From Diplolepis rosae (taxonomy: Eukaryota > Arthropoda > Insecta > Hymenoptera > Diplolepididae): DNA of 64,000 nt. A program made the position numbers and the translations under genes. The stretch lies in contig JAPYXD010000555.1 in NCBI GenBank assembly GCA_030998225.1, forward strand, positions 1,550,001 to 1,614,000, in the 5' to 3' direction. Under the pieces are notes generated by a model. It searched no databases, was not told the origin of the DNA, and saw nothing but the letters and a program-made list of their open reading frames with translations. Of this stretch, positions 1-14,000 are shown piece by piece (the first letter of the stretch is position 1; each line of letters opens with the position of its first letter).

Positions 1-659
1 TTTATAATCGATTTTTAAGCAACAAATAAGCAAAATACGAGAAAACATAAAATGAACTAATTTGTAGAACTCATTTTTCTCGTGAAAAATGGTATCAACT
101 GTGTTCTTGATAAAATTAAAAATACGACTGTTATTCGCGATACAAGAAATCACCCCTTAATTCAAGATGGCGGACAACCTGCAAAGGGTTGATGGTCGAT
201 AACTTGTATTCAAGCTTCCTATATGGTATCTTAAAGATGGCAAAAAGAAATGTTCTTACTCACTTCATACTAAATATTCAGATCCTTCATTATTCGGTTA
301 TATATTTTTATATGTAGATATTTGTAACTGCAATTGTTGTAAAATGTGCAGCTACGAATATAAATATATAATTATCTACATTTTTTGTTTATATTGTTTG
401 GTTTGCGTATTGTCTTTATGGATTATAGGTTTATGCATATTTTTTATATACGGGTTTGGATAGGACACATAAAAAATATATATACATAATTCAAAATAGT
501 TTTAAAATAGTTTTTTAAGTAAAATAGTTTTTAAAATAGTTTTTAGATAAAGTGGTTAAAACAAAGTCCTAATGGCCTCAATCAAACTCTTCCAATGTAG
601 CTATGCAGCAAAGAATTTATTAGTAGATTCGGACTTAAACTTAAATATATAATTTATGA
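1..659. other. AT-rich sequence without recognised gene
   Basis: No open frame with recognisable protein similarity on either strand. The missing 5' exons of the convertase gene (signal peptide and first half of the prodomain) were looked for here and not found, so they probably lie off the left edge. A short A/T-rich direct repeat (aaaatagttttt-like units) lies around 495-550. Confidence 0.5.
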
Positions 660-1494
660 GGTCCGATCAGCTGGCACCTCCACAACGGAATATTACTATT
701 TATTTTATGCCGCATTTTTTGGCTAATTATGGACTAATTTTGGACGGTGATGCCGATTTTTGTGCTCTTGTATTTTTCTCATAAAACCAAATTTTAGGTG
801 GAGGTGCAAAGTGCCCGACCAGCTGGCACCTCCAGTACATGAAAACTTTACAGTTTAAAAAACTGACTATACCCGAATTTCGAGCTATTTTCGGGCTCTT
901 GAAATACCCAAAAATCATTTTTAAAAAAACAACCTCTATCACTGACAAGCAACCCTCAATTTTGAAAAATACTTTTTGGACAAAATAAACTACTTTAGAA
1001 TTTCGAGCTATTTTTGGGCTCTCAAAAAATGTCTATATCAATTTTTGGGCTCCAATCCTTAAAATAAAAATGCACGCCTGCATAGCCATGCAGAGACGAC
1101 TTTGGATAAAAACCTTCTTTTTGGGAACTTCTTGGTCTAGGAATACTCTCTGATTTACGGGCTCTTCAAAAATGTAAAGACGACTTTGAATAAAAATCAT
1201 CTTCTTGCAAACTTTGTGGTCTAGGAATACTCTCTGATTTTCGGGCACTTCAAAAATATCTATATCGATTTTTGGGCTGCGACCCTTAACATGATAATGC
1301 ACCCCTACATGGCGAGAGACGACTTTGAATAAAAATCAACTTTTTGCAAACTTTGTGGTCTCTACATGGCCAAGCAGGGGTGCATTTTGATGTTAAGGGT
1401 TGGAGTCCAAAAATCAATATAGACATTTTTGAAGAGCCCGAAAATCAGAGAGTATTCCTAGACCATGAAGTTCCCAAAAAGATGATTTTTAGCT
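660..1494. repeat. Compound repeat: direct and inverted units
   Basis: The motif agctggcacctcca occurs twice in direct orientation (about 669 and 820). From about 1096, three direct units start with gacgacttt and contain aggaatactctctgat and gggct. A fourth copy of the unit follows in inverted orientation at about 1375-1494, so 1020-1494 is a partial palindrome with tandem copies inside. This looks like a rearranged non-autonomous DNA element. No transposase is present. Confidence 0.6.
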
Positions 1495-1499
1495 AAAGT

Positions 1500-1828
1500 A
1501 GACAAACGCCATAAAATGCCAGGAGGTATATTGACAAAAGGAGGTATATATATATATATGGTATTACACAAATACCATGGTATGCTCAATGCAAAGGCAC
1601 CATTCACGGTGTCATGTCCATCTGACAGTATTGACACCTTGTTATCACATGTGGACGTTTTATGAAAGCTACACGAGTCGTTCAAAAAATAAAAATCTAT
1701 AACCTTTAGATTGAATCTTCCAACTGAATACCGATAAGAACATCCTATGATGTTTATGTTACCCTGGTAAAAGAATCCCTTATAGAATTTTAAGTGTGGA
1801 ACGTCGCAACGTCCTTGCACCCCCATTT
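1500..1828. repeat. Dispersed repeat, copy 1 (about 300 bp)
   Basis: Diverged copy of the sequence at about 16128-16440. Shared blocks in the same order include gaggtata, cattca(c/t)ggtgtc, the block around ttaccctggtaaaag and the end aacgtcgc(a/g)acgtc. Both copies flank the convertase gene, one just upstream of the first visible exon and one just after its last exon. Nature unknown. Confidence 0.6.
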
Positions 1829-1990
1829 TACTTGAATAATAAAGTATATAAAGTATTAAAATAACTTATTAAACATATTAATCACGTTTCTATTATTTTT
1901 ACTCATTTGATTTATCCTCGATACAATGGTAACAAATTATTTCATCATAAGAAGTTTTTTTAAAATATGCTAAAAAACTTGTTATTTTAG

Positions 1991-2095
1991 GTCCTTGGAT
2001 TTGAAAACACGTTTCTATGGCACAAAAATGAATATCCAAGTCAAAGAAAAAGAGGGATTTTCCATTCTTTACGCTATTTAAACTCCACATCGAAG
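1991..2095 (+). CDS. Convertase exon a: prodomain, second half
   Basis: 35 codons, starting [16 protein letters not shown], between ttattttag and AAG/gtaagt. It matches the PC1/3 prodomain segment that follows the LGF motif. The basic run SQRKRG (RKR at 2045-2053) sits where other convertases carry the internal, secondary prodomain cleavage site. Both ends are phase 0. No other frame is open with this similarity. Confidence 0.85.
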
Positions 2096-5000
2096 GTAAG
2101 TAGATATTCAAATATTGAACAAGTAGAGCTGTTGAAAAGTAGAAAATAAAAATCAAGGCTTTCTTTTAAAAGCAAATAGTTTGGGCCGAAGAACAAAAAA
2201 AAATCACCCGCCATAAGAGAGATTATATTGGTTTGAACAATGCAGAATCAGAAAAGCCCTTGATAAGAGAAAAGCGCCTGCCCTTTAGGCCTAGTATTTT
2301 CAGTTGCTACGATGATCTATGCTCGCTAGAAATTGACAGAACGCAAAAGAAATCAAATAGTTTAATAACGGATGAAACAGACAATCATAATATGTTCAAT
2401 GACGAACTTTGGTATCAAGAATGGTATTTGGTAATTACAATACTTTCATTGCATTCAGCCAATAAAAAGAATAAAAAAATGTTTTTCTGGAAAGAAAATC
2501 GTCTATCTATTATTTAAAAATCAAGAGAATTAATTCAATTTAGAGAAATGTAACACTTCCTGACAGCTCGTAATGTGGACATGAGTTCTAGCATCGTCAA
2601 ATATACGTGTTTACATATATCAATACATACTGTCATCCACACGAATTTGTCGTCTGATACTCATCTCGTTGCCAGGATACATTTATAATTTAATATATTA
2701 TATCAAAATACATCGTGTTTGTATTTTTAAAATTAGGATTGATTTTATTATTTTTGATTCTTCTTTAAGAAGCATCATCAGAACCCATATATCCTCATTA
2801 CGTGACGTCAACAAATTACAACATTTTTATCAAATTTTTTCCAAAATAAGTAACTTCCCACAATTTTCTCTTGCTTTCATATTGTAGCATAATATTTTGG
2901 TATATCTTCAAATTTTAATACATTCTAATTGATTTTTTAAATTAGGAACTCGCATTCTCACACTGTTTTTTAATCACCTGGAAAATTTTGTTTTTCAACC
3001 TTATCTCATTCCATTGTGCTGAACTTTATTTTTATTTTTTAAAGTGACATGCTTGATAACATGTCTAGTATTATATTGACCCAAATTCATAGAATTATCA
3101 TTTGATTCAGCAAGACACAAGGTCAAAGAGAAATCTTCCTAAACTTGACCTGAATGTTTTACCTTTGTACCGACTGGGGATAACTGGTCGAGGAATAAGG
3201 GTTGCAGTTCTCGATGATGGTCTGGAATACACCCACGATGATCTTCAAAACAACTATGTAAGTTTTATGGTATTTCAAAACGCTTCAAAATTCACTCACA
3301 GATGTCCAAGACTGTGTTGTTTTCTTGCATTTATAATACGTACAAACTACTTTAACCTAAACATGAAGTTTACGTTTTTCTAACTCTAAATAAAATAATA
3401 TCATTTATAATTTTTTATTAGTTAATCATTGCAATCAGCAATTTATCACTTTTAAAGAACTACATAAAAAAACATCAATAATTATATATGATTACAAATA
3501 TTTAACCTATTTTGACTACTGAATATTTTTTATAAACGAATCCAAGCTTGAACATATATAAATAATTTTATTAATATCTATGACACAGGATCCAGAAATC
3601 AGTTATGATGTCAACGAGAGAGATAATGACCCTATACCTCGTTATGACACAACAGGTATCTACAGCCTATAAGAACAGGATACTAACATATAAAAAAAAT
3701 CATCCATGATAATTTAACATAAGAACCAAAATTCTATAGCAAGGATACAAGAAGAATTGTCAGTATTTATATTAAAAATCTCTCTTCTGAATAATTATTC
3801 AATGGTGACAAATAGTTGACTTTCACTAACACATTGAGAGACATTTCGTTAAAGTAAATGATTTTTTTTTAAATACCGGGTCATAAAGTGGATTGTATTG
3901 GCCTGTGCGGGACAAACAAATCCATTTTCTGACCCCCCAATAGTAGAAAAAAAATCATGTACGATACGGAAAAAACATTAATTTTACCCGTGTGGCTTTT
4001 ACCCTTGCTTTGCTCGAGCATCAAACTTCACAGTTGCAAAATAAATTTTTTTTTTCCTAGTGGTACAATATACTATATGTGACGCCGCACGAAGAAACCT
4101 ACTTAAGCGTCCCGAGGCAAATTTTACAGAACGGGTCCAGAAAAGATGCCTCCATTTCGAGCTTCCGTATATATATATATCTTAGTGGAGCGTAGTAATT
4201 TTCCCCTCCACTTACCACTATTGCTACGCGTGAAGTGTAACTGCAACAAAAATCGAAACATTAATTTTCGGTTTTTCATATAATTCGTTTCAGAATGTCG
4301 TTCGAGTGCTTCCGTCGTTTTCCGATTGGTTTCGTAGACTCGATCCAAGTCTGTCAAACTCAGTAGTAGCTTATAAGCGAGATTTCTTTTTCGGAATATG
4401 GCAAGCGAGAATAGCCGAGAGGCTTCAGGAGTTAGGAATGCGTTTAGTTATGTAGATATAGGTAGGTTAGAGGATTCGGATCCAAAGACGATTATGGAAT
4501 TTTTTATTTAAGCGTGCGGTTACAAATAATGCATCATTGTTTAACTTAAATATTTGAACATAAATAAGGTACTATTATAATAATATTTATGTCCATGTTT
4601 CCACTGAAACCTCTTCCTTCTTCTCAGCGCCGAACAACCCCCTCTTTCTTTCATTAACAGAATTCTAGAAAATTTACAGAACTTTTCAGAATAAAATGCG
4701 GAACATTCAGGAAAAATTATTGAAAGTTTTGTATTTTATTCCGAAAAGTTCCGTAAATTTTCCGGAACTCTGTTCCGTAAATTCCTGTATCCCCAACTCC
4801 TGAATAGTTCTATAAACTTTATGAAATTATTTTTTCCGTGTATAGTGGATTTTAAATTCTCGCAGGTTTTATAACATCAGTTAGTAGGATACATATTCCA
4901 TTTATTTAAACGAAAAATTAAATTTTCCGCTTAAAAACCACTATATTAATTTTTGATACGTAATCCCTGTTAGCCTTATTTTGAAAGGATATTATACTAA

Positions 5001-8000
5001 AGTATAATTCATTTTTATGATTCACTCTAACGAAAAGTCTCTCATCGCATGGTCATAATTTTATTAAAGACAGATCTATTCGACTTTGGGGTATATTTTT
5101 AATGAAAAAAGGCTTGAATAAGAATTCACTAGTTGCCATTCCGTAATAAGAGTGCAAAACTTTTTATTCCAATTTATGCAGGTCATCTTACTAGAATCCT
5201 TTTCTCCAAGATCTAATTCCATTTGAGACTGAAATTCATTCGGGATTCTCTGATTGTTAAACTCTCTATCTAATAGAACATGTTCTAAAGTTAACGGAAA
5301 AGTCCATAATGAAATATTATTCATTTTGGACCATATTGGATACTTTAGTATTCTTATTTTTGATATTATCTGAAAAAGCTAAAGATTTGGCTTAACACTA
5401 TTAATATCAGATATATATATATATATGCAGGGTGAGGCACATAAAGTGTTACAGAGCGATAGCACTCAAACTATTGATCCTATTCAAAAATGTTTCAGAC
5501 AAAAGTTTCAGTGTTCGAGAAGGCCGTCATACTAGACTACCCTATTTTTTTATCGATGGAGGCGCTGAAGCTACGTCAAGGTCAACTCCACTTTTTTAAA
5601 TGGGACCATGTATTTTTTTTTTTTCGATGACATTATTACCGATTTTAAGACGAATTCAGCGACCTACAACACAAGGTTATTCTAGTCACGCAAAGTATGA
5701 AAATAGTCGAAAAATCATTTTCATTTCTTTTTATTTCTTACGATACTCATGATAATACACATCGATAGGGTATTGTTGACAACGGCAGAAAGTAAGCATT
5801 TTCTGTTGACATATCAGTTAGTCACGCATTACCTTCTAATGTGAGTACATCGGAACGCGAAAATGAACGATTTTCAAGAATATTTTGATATGTTGATGGT
5901 GCTGGAGGAATGCCGTAAACATTATAGAAACGCCCAAGATTTGTATGCGGCTCGTTATCCGGATATGCAACAAAAATCGCACATGGCTTTTAAGCGATTA
6001 GCTGACCATTTCTGTCGCTTCGGTACAGTGAAATAAACACGACTCAAACGTCGACCAATTGTTAATGAAAATAATGCGGCTGCTATCTTAGGTTTTGCTG
6101 CACTAAATCTACATGCGAGCAGCAGGAAAATGGAAAAAAAGAGTGGAATTAATCAGCGATCTGTATTAAGAATCTTACATAAACAAAATTTCCATCCGTA
6201 TCGTATGTCATTACATCAGGATTTGTACGGCAATGATTCCCTAAAACGCCTCAATTTCTGTAATTGGATTCGTAGAAAAATGCGCACAGATGTCTCAGTT
6301 TTGAATCATGTGCTTTTTTCTGATGAAGCTAACTTCGCAAATACGGGAAATGTAAATAGGCATAATATGCATTATTGTGCAAATGGGAATCCTCGATGGA
6401 TGAGAACTGTATCATTTCAACATCCATGGTCCTTTAATTGTTGGCGCGGCATCGTCGGCGATCACGTCATTGGTCCATATTTGTTTGAAGGTCGCTTGAC
6501 TGGGCAAGTTTACACAAACTTTCTGCAAAACGTACTGCCACAATTAATGGAAGACGATCCCCTGCATGTTCGCATGAACATGTGGATGCAAAACGACGCT
6601 GCACCACCCTATTATGCTCTGTGTTCACGACAAGTGATGAATGAGATTTTTGACGAAAAGTGGATAGAACGAGGCGGCCCTGTAGCTTGGCCACCTCGTT
6701 CGCCAGATCTAACATAACCAGATTACTTTTTATGGGGTTTTGTCAAATAACGCGTAATGGTGGAAGCACTTACCACGCCTGATGACATGAAACAAAGAAT
6801 ACCGAAATCACACCACAAATGTTGGCTGAAGTTAGACGGTCTTTTTATCAGCGAATTAACAAGTGCTTACAAGTCGAGGGTCATCACTTCGAGCATCTTC
6901 AGTAGGTAGACCCAAACCAAGGTTAGTGGATCTTTTCAAAGTGATTATTCCGATATGTTTCGATATTTCGACTATTTTCATACTTTGCGTGACTAGAATG
7001 ACCTTGTGTTGTAGGTCGCTGAATTCGTCTTAAAATCGGTAATAATGTCATCGAAAAAAATACATGGTTCCATTTAAAAAAGTGGAGTTGACCTTGACGT
7101 AGCTCCAGCGCCTCCACCGATAAAAAAATAGGGTGGGCCAGTATGACGGCCTTCTCGAACACTGAAACTTTTGTGTGAAACATTTTTGGATATGATCAAT
7201 GGTTTGAGTGCTATCGCTCTGTAACACTTTATGTGCCTCACCCTGTATATATTTTATTTTTTATTGAAGAAGCATTTTTTCAGTGCAACCTAAAAAATTT
7301 GAATTCCTGGAATTATTCACTGAAAATCACATTTGCCATGAATTAATCAAATTAGAATAATTTTATTCTCGTACACTAGAAAATAACTATTTTCGAGCTA
7401 CAAAAATTGTAAAAAAATATACATATATATAAGTAATATTTATTAGAAATGAATAATCACGGGACTAGATGTGCTGGAGAAATAGCGATGGAAGCTAACA
7501 ATCAAAAATGTGGTGTCGGGGTGGCTTTCGAAGCATCAATTGGTGGAATAAAAATGCTGGATGGAATTGTTAATGATCGGGTTGAAGGTGAAGCTCTTGG
7601 ATATAAATCAGAAATTGTTGATATATATACAGCTTCATGGGGTCCAGCAGACGATGGAAAAAGTTTAGAGGCGCCAGGTAGATTAGCTTCAGAAGCTCTT
7701 GAAAGGGGAATCAATCAGGTACTATCTACTTTGAATTATTCAATAAAAAATATATAATTAGAGTCAATTAATATACTGTTTCTGCTAAAAAAAATTGATT
7801 TTCTTTCTAGAGTATCGCTATCAATATGCATGTAGTGTATCGATTTCTACATAAAGATAAAATAATTTCTATTCAGGTTTTTCAAATAAAATACACTGCT
7901 AGAAATGTTTGAAAATTCGCAAAATTTTTATGTTACAAAGGAGTCAAAATTTGCCAAGTGAGCCACCTATTTTTCGATGGTCAAGCTTTTTCCGCGGTAA

Positions 8001-11000
8001 TTACTTTATTCAGTTCACAAGAACGAATAAAAAATACAATTTAAGCAGTTTGGCAAAATTCAAAGTTATAGTGAAGTGGCGAAAAAATTCCATTCGGCTT
8101 TGGCCGTAATAGAAGACGTTGTGAATACTAGAGTAAAAAAAAATAATGTTCTTAGTTTCATTGAATGTTAATTCATGCATACGTTGATGTCAATGCGAAA
8201 AATAAAAAATTTGATTTGTTGTACTTTAAGCTAATTATTTAGGAGTAAGTGCGCGCTCACCTTGTCCGCGGCACGTGCAACACGGGCGACGCGCGCTACG
8301 TGCTGAGGAAAAAAAAGCAATAATTTGAGACTCCGTGAAAGTTTTCGTCTTTTTCTTCTTTCATATGATTTGTTATTGATTAAAAATTTATACTAGATTA
8401 TTAAAAAGAAAAAATTCGATAGAGAAGTTATAATTACTTTTATTTGCTTAACTAAATTGTTTAGATTTTCAACAAATTACGTTTATTGTAAAAATAAAAA
8501 ATGTCTATCTAAAGGTATCTTATAATTGGAAAAAATGTACTGAATTTTGTGAAATTTTTCTTAATATTATGAAACTCAACTGAATTTTCATAAAGTGTAT
8601 CTCAAAACTATCAAATTGTAACGAAATTTTTATAAAATTCATCAAAAAATTAGAAAACTGCAATAAAATTTGCAGTTACATGTAATTGCATAAAACTTCA
8701 GTTACCCATAATGTTAAGATAGTTTTCATCCACGAAAATTAGACCTCAGGCAAAAATAGATAATTTTGCTTTCAAGAATAGCAATATTATTATTGAAAGG
8801 CTAATTTGAAAGAGAAAAGATTGTTTTTCATGAAAAAAATTTGAAACACAGAAAAATAATTTTATTAATAAATTCTATTTTTGCCCAAACTTATTTCCTT
8901 ATCGCTTTGAGCCAAATTTTAAAAAATTATGCGATTCTAATAAATCATGAATCATTTTTTCAGAGAAAAGATTTCCCACAACTTTACCGTTTCTGATTTT
9001 TAAAACTAAATTCTTTAATGGCTGGAAACATTAACAAAACATTTTCCAAAACGAAATTTTTATAAACAAATTGCTGAATTTGATAATAATTTATTCATTT
9101 TCGAAAATTGGAAATGATTAAGTTGTAGGGAATCTTTTTCTTGAAAAAGTGATTTGTAATTTATTAAAAGCGCATAATTTTTTAAAATTTGGTAAGAAGC
9201 GATAAGAAAAAAAGTTGGGGCAAAAATAAAATTGATTAATAAAATTATTTTTCTGTATTTCAAATTTTCTTCATAGAAAAAATATCCCTTTAATATTAAT
9301 ATTGCTATTCTTAAAAGCAAAATTATTTATTTTTGCCTGAGGTCTAATTTTCGTAGATCAACTACCTTAAATCATTACTGTTAAATATGGGGGCCCTCTT
9401 CAGTGCCATAAATTCAAAGATTAGATCAAAATTTCTATAAAGAATTACAATATAGAAGATAATTAAGAAAGAATTATCATAAAAATTAAAAACTTATCAC
9501 ATAGCTTGCAATTCAAAATGAAGTAGTCCAGTATGCAGCATCACGAATTGAAAAATTACTTCAAGTTCACTATGAGTTTCAGAATTTCCAAATACAAGTA
9601 ACAGAATATTCAACACTTTGTAACTGAAAATTAAAAAATTGTTTCTTAAATTTACTAAAAAGTAACTGAATTTCCTGAAATTATATCTCAATTTTACCAA
9701 ACTGTAACTGAATAAAACTCTAATTACGTGTTCCAAGAAATTTCGGTAGAAATTTCTAATAGTGTCTAATTTTCAATAGTTTATGCTTTCAAGTTTGAAG
9801 AAAAAAAAATATTTATTCAGATTTTGGATGTAGAATAATCCGTTTAAGTATGAAACTGGGTTTTACCGTATTATACATGTCTTTTTCAGGATCAATTTTT
9901 TCGAATCGCATGATTGCGTTTCATTCGATATATTGTATTGTGCAACTAGGGGAAAAAATGTATTTTGCGAGTGTGAAGTTTGATGCCTGAGCAAAGCGAG
10001 GGTAACAACCACACTAGTAAAACTAACGTCTTTCCCGTGTCGCACACGAATTTTTTTCTACTAGGGGGTCAGAAAATGGATTTGTTTGCCGCGCACGGGG
10101 CAATAAAATCGACTTTATGACCCACTAGTAGAAAAATATTTAAAAGAGCCAAAGTATTGCATTAAATTTGTAAATTCGTATTCTACACATGTTTTCTTTG
10201 CTTTATATAAAGAGTTCGATATTTTTTTTTCATACTCCTTATAAAAAATATGTTTTTAGGGCCGTAAAGGAAAAGGTAGCATTTATGTCTGGGCTTCTGG
10301 AAACGGAGGCTCAAAGTCCGACGATTGCGGATGTGATGGATATGTTAATAGTATTTACACAGTGACAGTGGGATCTGTGAGTCAAACTGGAAGATTTCCT
10401 TGGTATGGAGAAAAGTGTTCAGCCAGCCTTGCAGCGACTTATAGCAGTGGAGCTTATTATGATCAAATGATAGTGAGTTTCCCAATAAAATATATGTATG
10501 AAAATATCTTATAAAAATTACTGAGATTCGAATATTTATTAAAAGAAAGTGATAAAATATGCATTCTTTTTATATGAAACGAATCTCAAAGTGATAATCT
10601 GGAAAATGTTCTGATCTTAAGGTAACAACAGATTTGAGAAATAAGTGTACCAACAAGCATACTGGAACATCTGCTTCAGCTCCTTTAGCTGCAGGAATTT
10701 TAGCTCTGTCTCTGCAAGTAAAGTACGCTTTATTTATTTCATCTTAAAACTTTCTTAAATTTAGCTGTAATTCCTTTATTTGATCATTTTTTAGCATATC
10801 TTTGAGTGAAATTAAAGTACTGTTAATATTTAATATTTACTTGGAGGCTAGAACGTGTGATGAATTAAAGTGGTTCACCCAGAAAAAAGTTTCTTTGAAT
10901 CAAACAAATTTGTGCATTGATGTACGGTCAAAGAAAAGTTTCTTTGATTTAAAGCAATTTCTTGATTGTTTTTTTTTTTTTTTTAATTGAAAAAATGAAT

Positions 11001-14000
11001 ATCTGTACAGTCGCATATAGTACATACGTAATGTAATTCACAAAAATATTTTCTTCAATTTAATGAAAAAATTGTCTTTGTTTAATGATAATAAAATTAA
11101 ATAAATTATTACTTAAGTTTTTGCCAGTATTGTATTTGAATTGAAAACATAATTTGTTTAATTTAAAAAGGGCTAAAAACGTGATTCCTTAGATGAAAAT
11201 TAATTTATATTCATCCTAAAGGTTTTTTTATTCCGAATTGAGGAAATGAAGTTGAAAAAACGATTTCTTAAATTGAAATAAAACTTTTTTCTGTGTGTTT
11301 TATGTGTTTTAGCAAAGAGTTGACCTGGAGAGATATTCAACACCTTATAGTCTGGACATCGGAATACAGTCCTCTGAGGTAACGATTTTTTCATTTCAAA
11401 CTTTGCTTCCACACCACTGTGACCTCGACATATCATATCTCGAAAATAACTTGAGATTTATGCAAATTTTGTTTACATTCTTATAATATGAGAAGGTATG
11501 GGTTTTATGTAAAAAATCACTTTCGTAATTTCCATAAAATCTTTACGTTTTGAGACCCCCTCAGTCAGAATTATTGAATTGAATTGAGTTTTAGCATACT
11601 TTATCGGAGCCAAAAAAGTAAGGTCAAGTTCGTTAACCAGCCACATGCGGCCGAAATTGTCAAAATAAAAGCATCTTTTTGTGATTTTGAATTTTTTTTT
11701 TTTTTTTCAAATCAATTGGTTTTTGATAGCGCTCATAGATCTCTACTAACTATCCTCAGAACATTTTTTGATCAAACCAAAATAAGAAAAGTTACAGTAT
11801 GTTAAAACTAGAAAAAAGTAAATATCAAAATATCATTTTCCAGTTAAATTATACGAGATACCAAAAAAACGTTGAAATAAAAAATTGTTCACTCCAAAAA
11901 GGTCCAAAGAAAGATTTCAAATTCTTTAAAATTCTACCAATTTAAAGCTTTACATTTTTTATAAGATGTATATTTTTCTTTTTAATTTAAAAAAATACTA
12001 TTGAAAATCGAAAATTCAAGTTTTTAACCATAATATGTAAAATACGAAGAAAACATAAGAATGCAAAATTGTTCACTTCAATAAGGTCTACAAATTTTGT
12101 CTGACACAGTTTCTTATAAAATGTATATTTTTCGTGTTAATTTAAAAAAATACAATGATAATTCAAAAATTCCATTTTTCAAATAAAATATGTGAGATAC
12201 GAAAAAAACGATAAGGTGACAAATTATTTGCCTGAAAGAGGTCTACAAATTCTCTTTAGAACATATTCCGACAGGATGTATATTTTATGTTTTGATTTTA
12301 AAAACACTATTGAAAATCAAGTATTTCATTTTGTAATAAAAATATGTGAGATACGAAATAAGCGTTGAAACGCAAAATTGTTTACTTGAATAAAGTCTAC
12401 AATTGTTTTTCCTTTTTGAGGTATTTGGAAAAAAATAAATTATTTTAATCATCTAAATTATTAAAAAGTTACACAAATGTTTACAAAAAATCGAGCGCGA
12501 AGCGCGAGTGTCATGATGAGAATATATTTCTTAAGGCTGATAGAGCCTTAAGTATATTGAATTTCCATTCTAATTCAAAATCAAAAACAAATTTTTGTAT
12601 GTTTGAATCTTTGGGCAGTTTTTTCAGCATTTTCTCATTTTTTTTTTTTTTTTAAAGAGATATTTATAATGTTCAATGATCGAAAAAACGTTTTTTCTCT
12701 CTTTTCTAAAATTACCAAGAGCACGCTGGCCTTTTTTTGTGATGCTAGGATTCTTTTATTTTTTCCAGCGACAATCCAGGTTGGTTTAAAAACTCTGCTG
12801 GATTTTGGTTTAACCCCCGCTTTGGATTTGGACTAATGAACGCTCACCTTCTAGTGTCTTCAAGTTATAACTGGACCACTGTACCAAACAAGAATATCGA
12901 TGAAATCCGAGCAGCTGCTATGTAAGCCCTTTGCTTGGAATTCGAATGGCTTTCGGATATATTATACGACGAATCTGTCGTCGTATTTACTCTTATCCCT
13001 AAATTTTGATGTCAATAGATAGTATATTGTGCAACTAGGGGACAAAAATGTATTTTGTGAGTGTTAAGTTTGATACCTGAGCAAAGCGAGAGTAACAACC
13101 ACAATTGGGCTGAAGTTTGTGACGTCTCGTGTGACGAATTTTTATTTTCGTCGTATGATCTCCTAAACGATAAAAAATATGCAAAATAGTGATTTTTGAC
13201 AAAAACAACATTTTTGATGATAAACAAAATTTTAATGTTTGTCAAAAACAAGCTATTTATGGACTAACACGTTGAATTATCTCGCAAACTATAAAATAGA
13301 CATATATATGAACTTCAGTTTTTGATTAGTCACATAGTGCTAGAATAAAAAAAAAAATGAATCAAAAATTGAGATGGCTGAGTGAAACCAAAATTAGCAA
13401 ATTTTGACCAAAGCAACATTGCTAATTTTGGTTTCACTCCGCAAACTTAATTTTTAATTTACTTTTTTTTATTGTAACTCTATGTAACTTCAATCATAAA
13501 TCGAATTCTACATATATATATATTTCTGTTTTTTAGTTTGCGAGGTAATTCAACGTGTTAGTCCATAAATAGTTTGTTTTTGTCAAACATAAAAATTTTT
13601 TATACTATAACAAATGTTGTTTTTGTCAAAAATCACTATTCTGCATATTTTTTATTGTTTTGGAGATCATACGACGAAAAAAAATTCGTCACACGAGACG
13701 TCACAAACTTGATCCCAATACAACCACACGAGTAAAATTAATGTTTTTTCCGTGTCGCACACGATTTTTTTTCTACGAGAGGCTCAAGAAGTGGATTTGT
13801 TTGCCCCGTGCGGAGCATTAAAATTCACTCTATGACCCGCTAGTAGAAAAAATATTTATTTCTGAGAAATCTCACGCTAAACTATACTTATAAAACAATA
13901 ATTGTGTTAAAGTGTTATAAAGTAAAGATACGTAGAGTATAGTGCCACTCGACTCGTTAAATTTAAGGAGATGTCAAGAACACTTAGCTTTGTCTTGCCA

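Noticed and set aside
1..1990. Missing signal-peptide and first prodomain exon of the convertase
   Set aside because: No frame with a hydrophobic leader or the WAV/LGF-type prodomain start was found; the region is mostly repeats.
10260..10472. Assignment of the protease to PC2 (amontillado)
   Set aside because: The oxyanion residue is Asn in ASGNGG; PC2 has Asp there.
10717..10718. Splice donor CAA/gtaaag for exon g
   Set aside because: It would join to the next exon out of frame. The donor five bases later (gtacgc) gives the conserved QVNKELTWRD.
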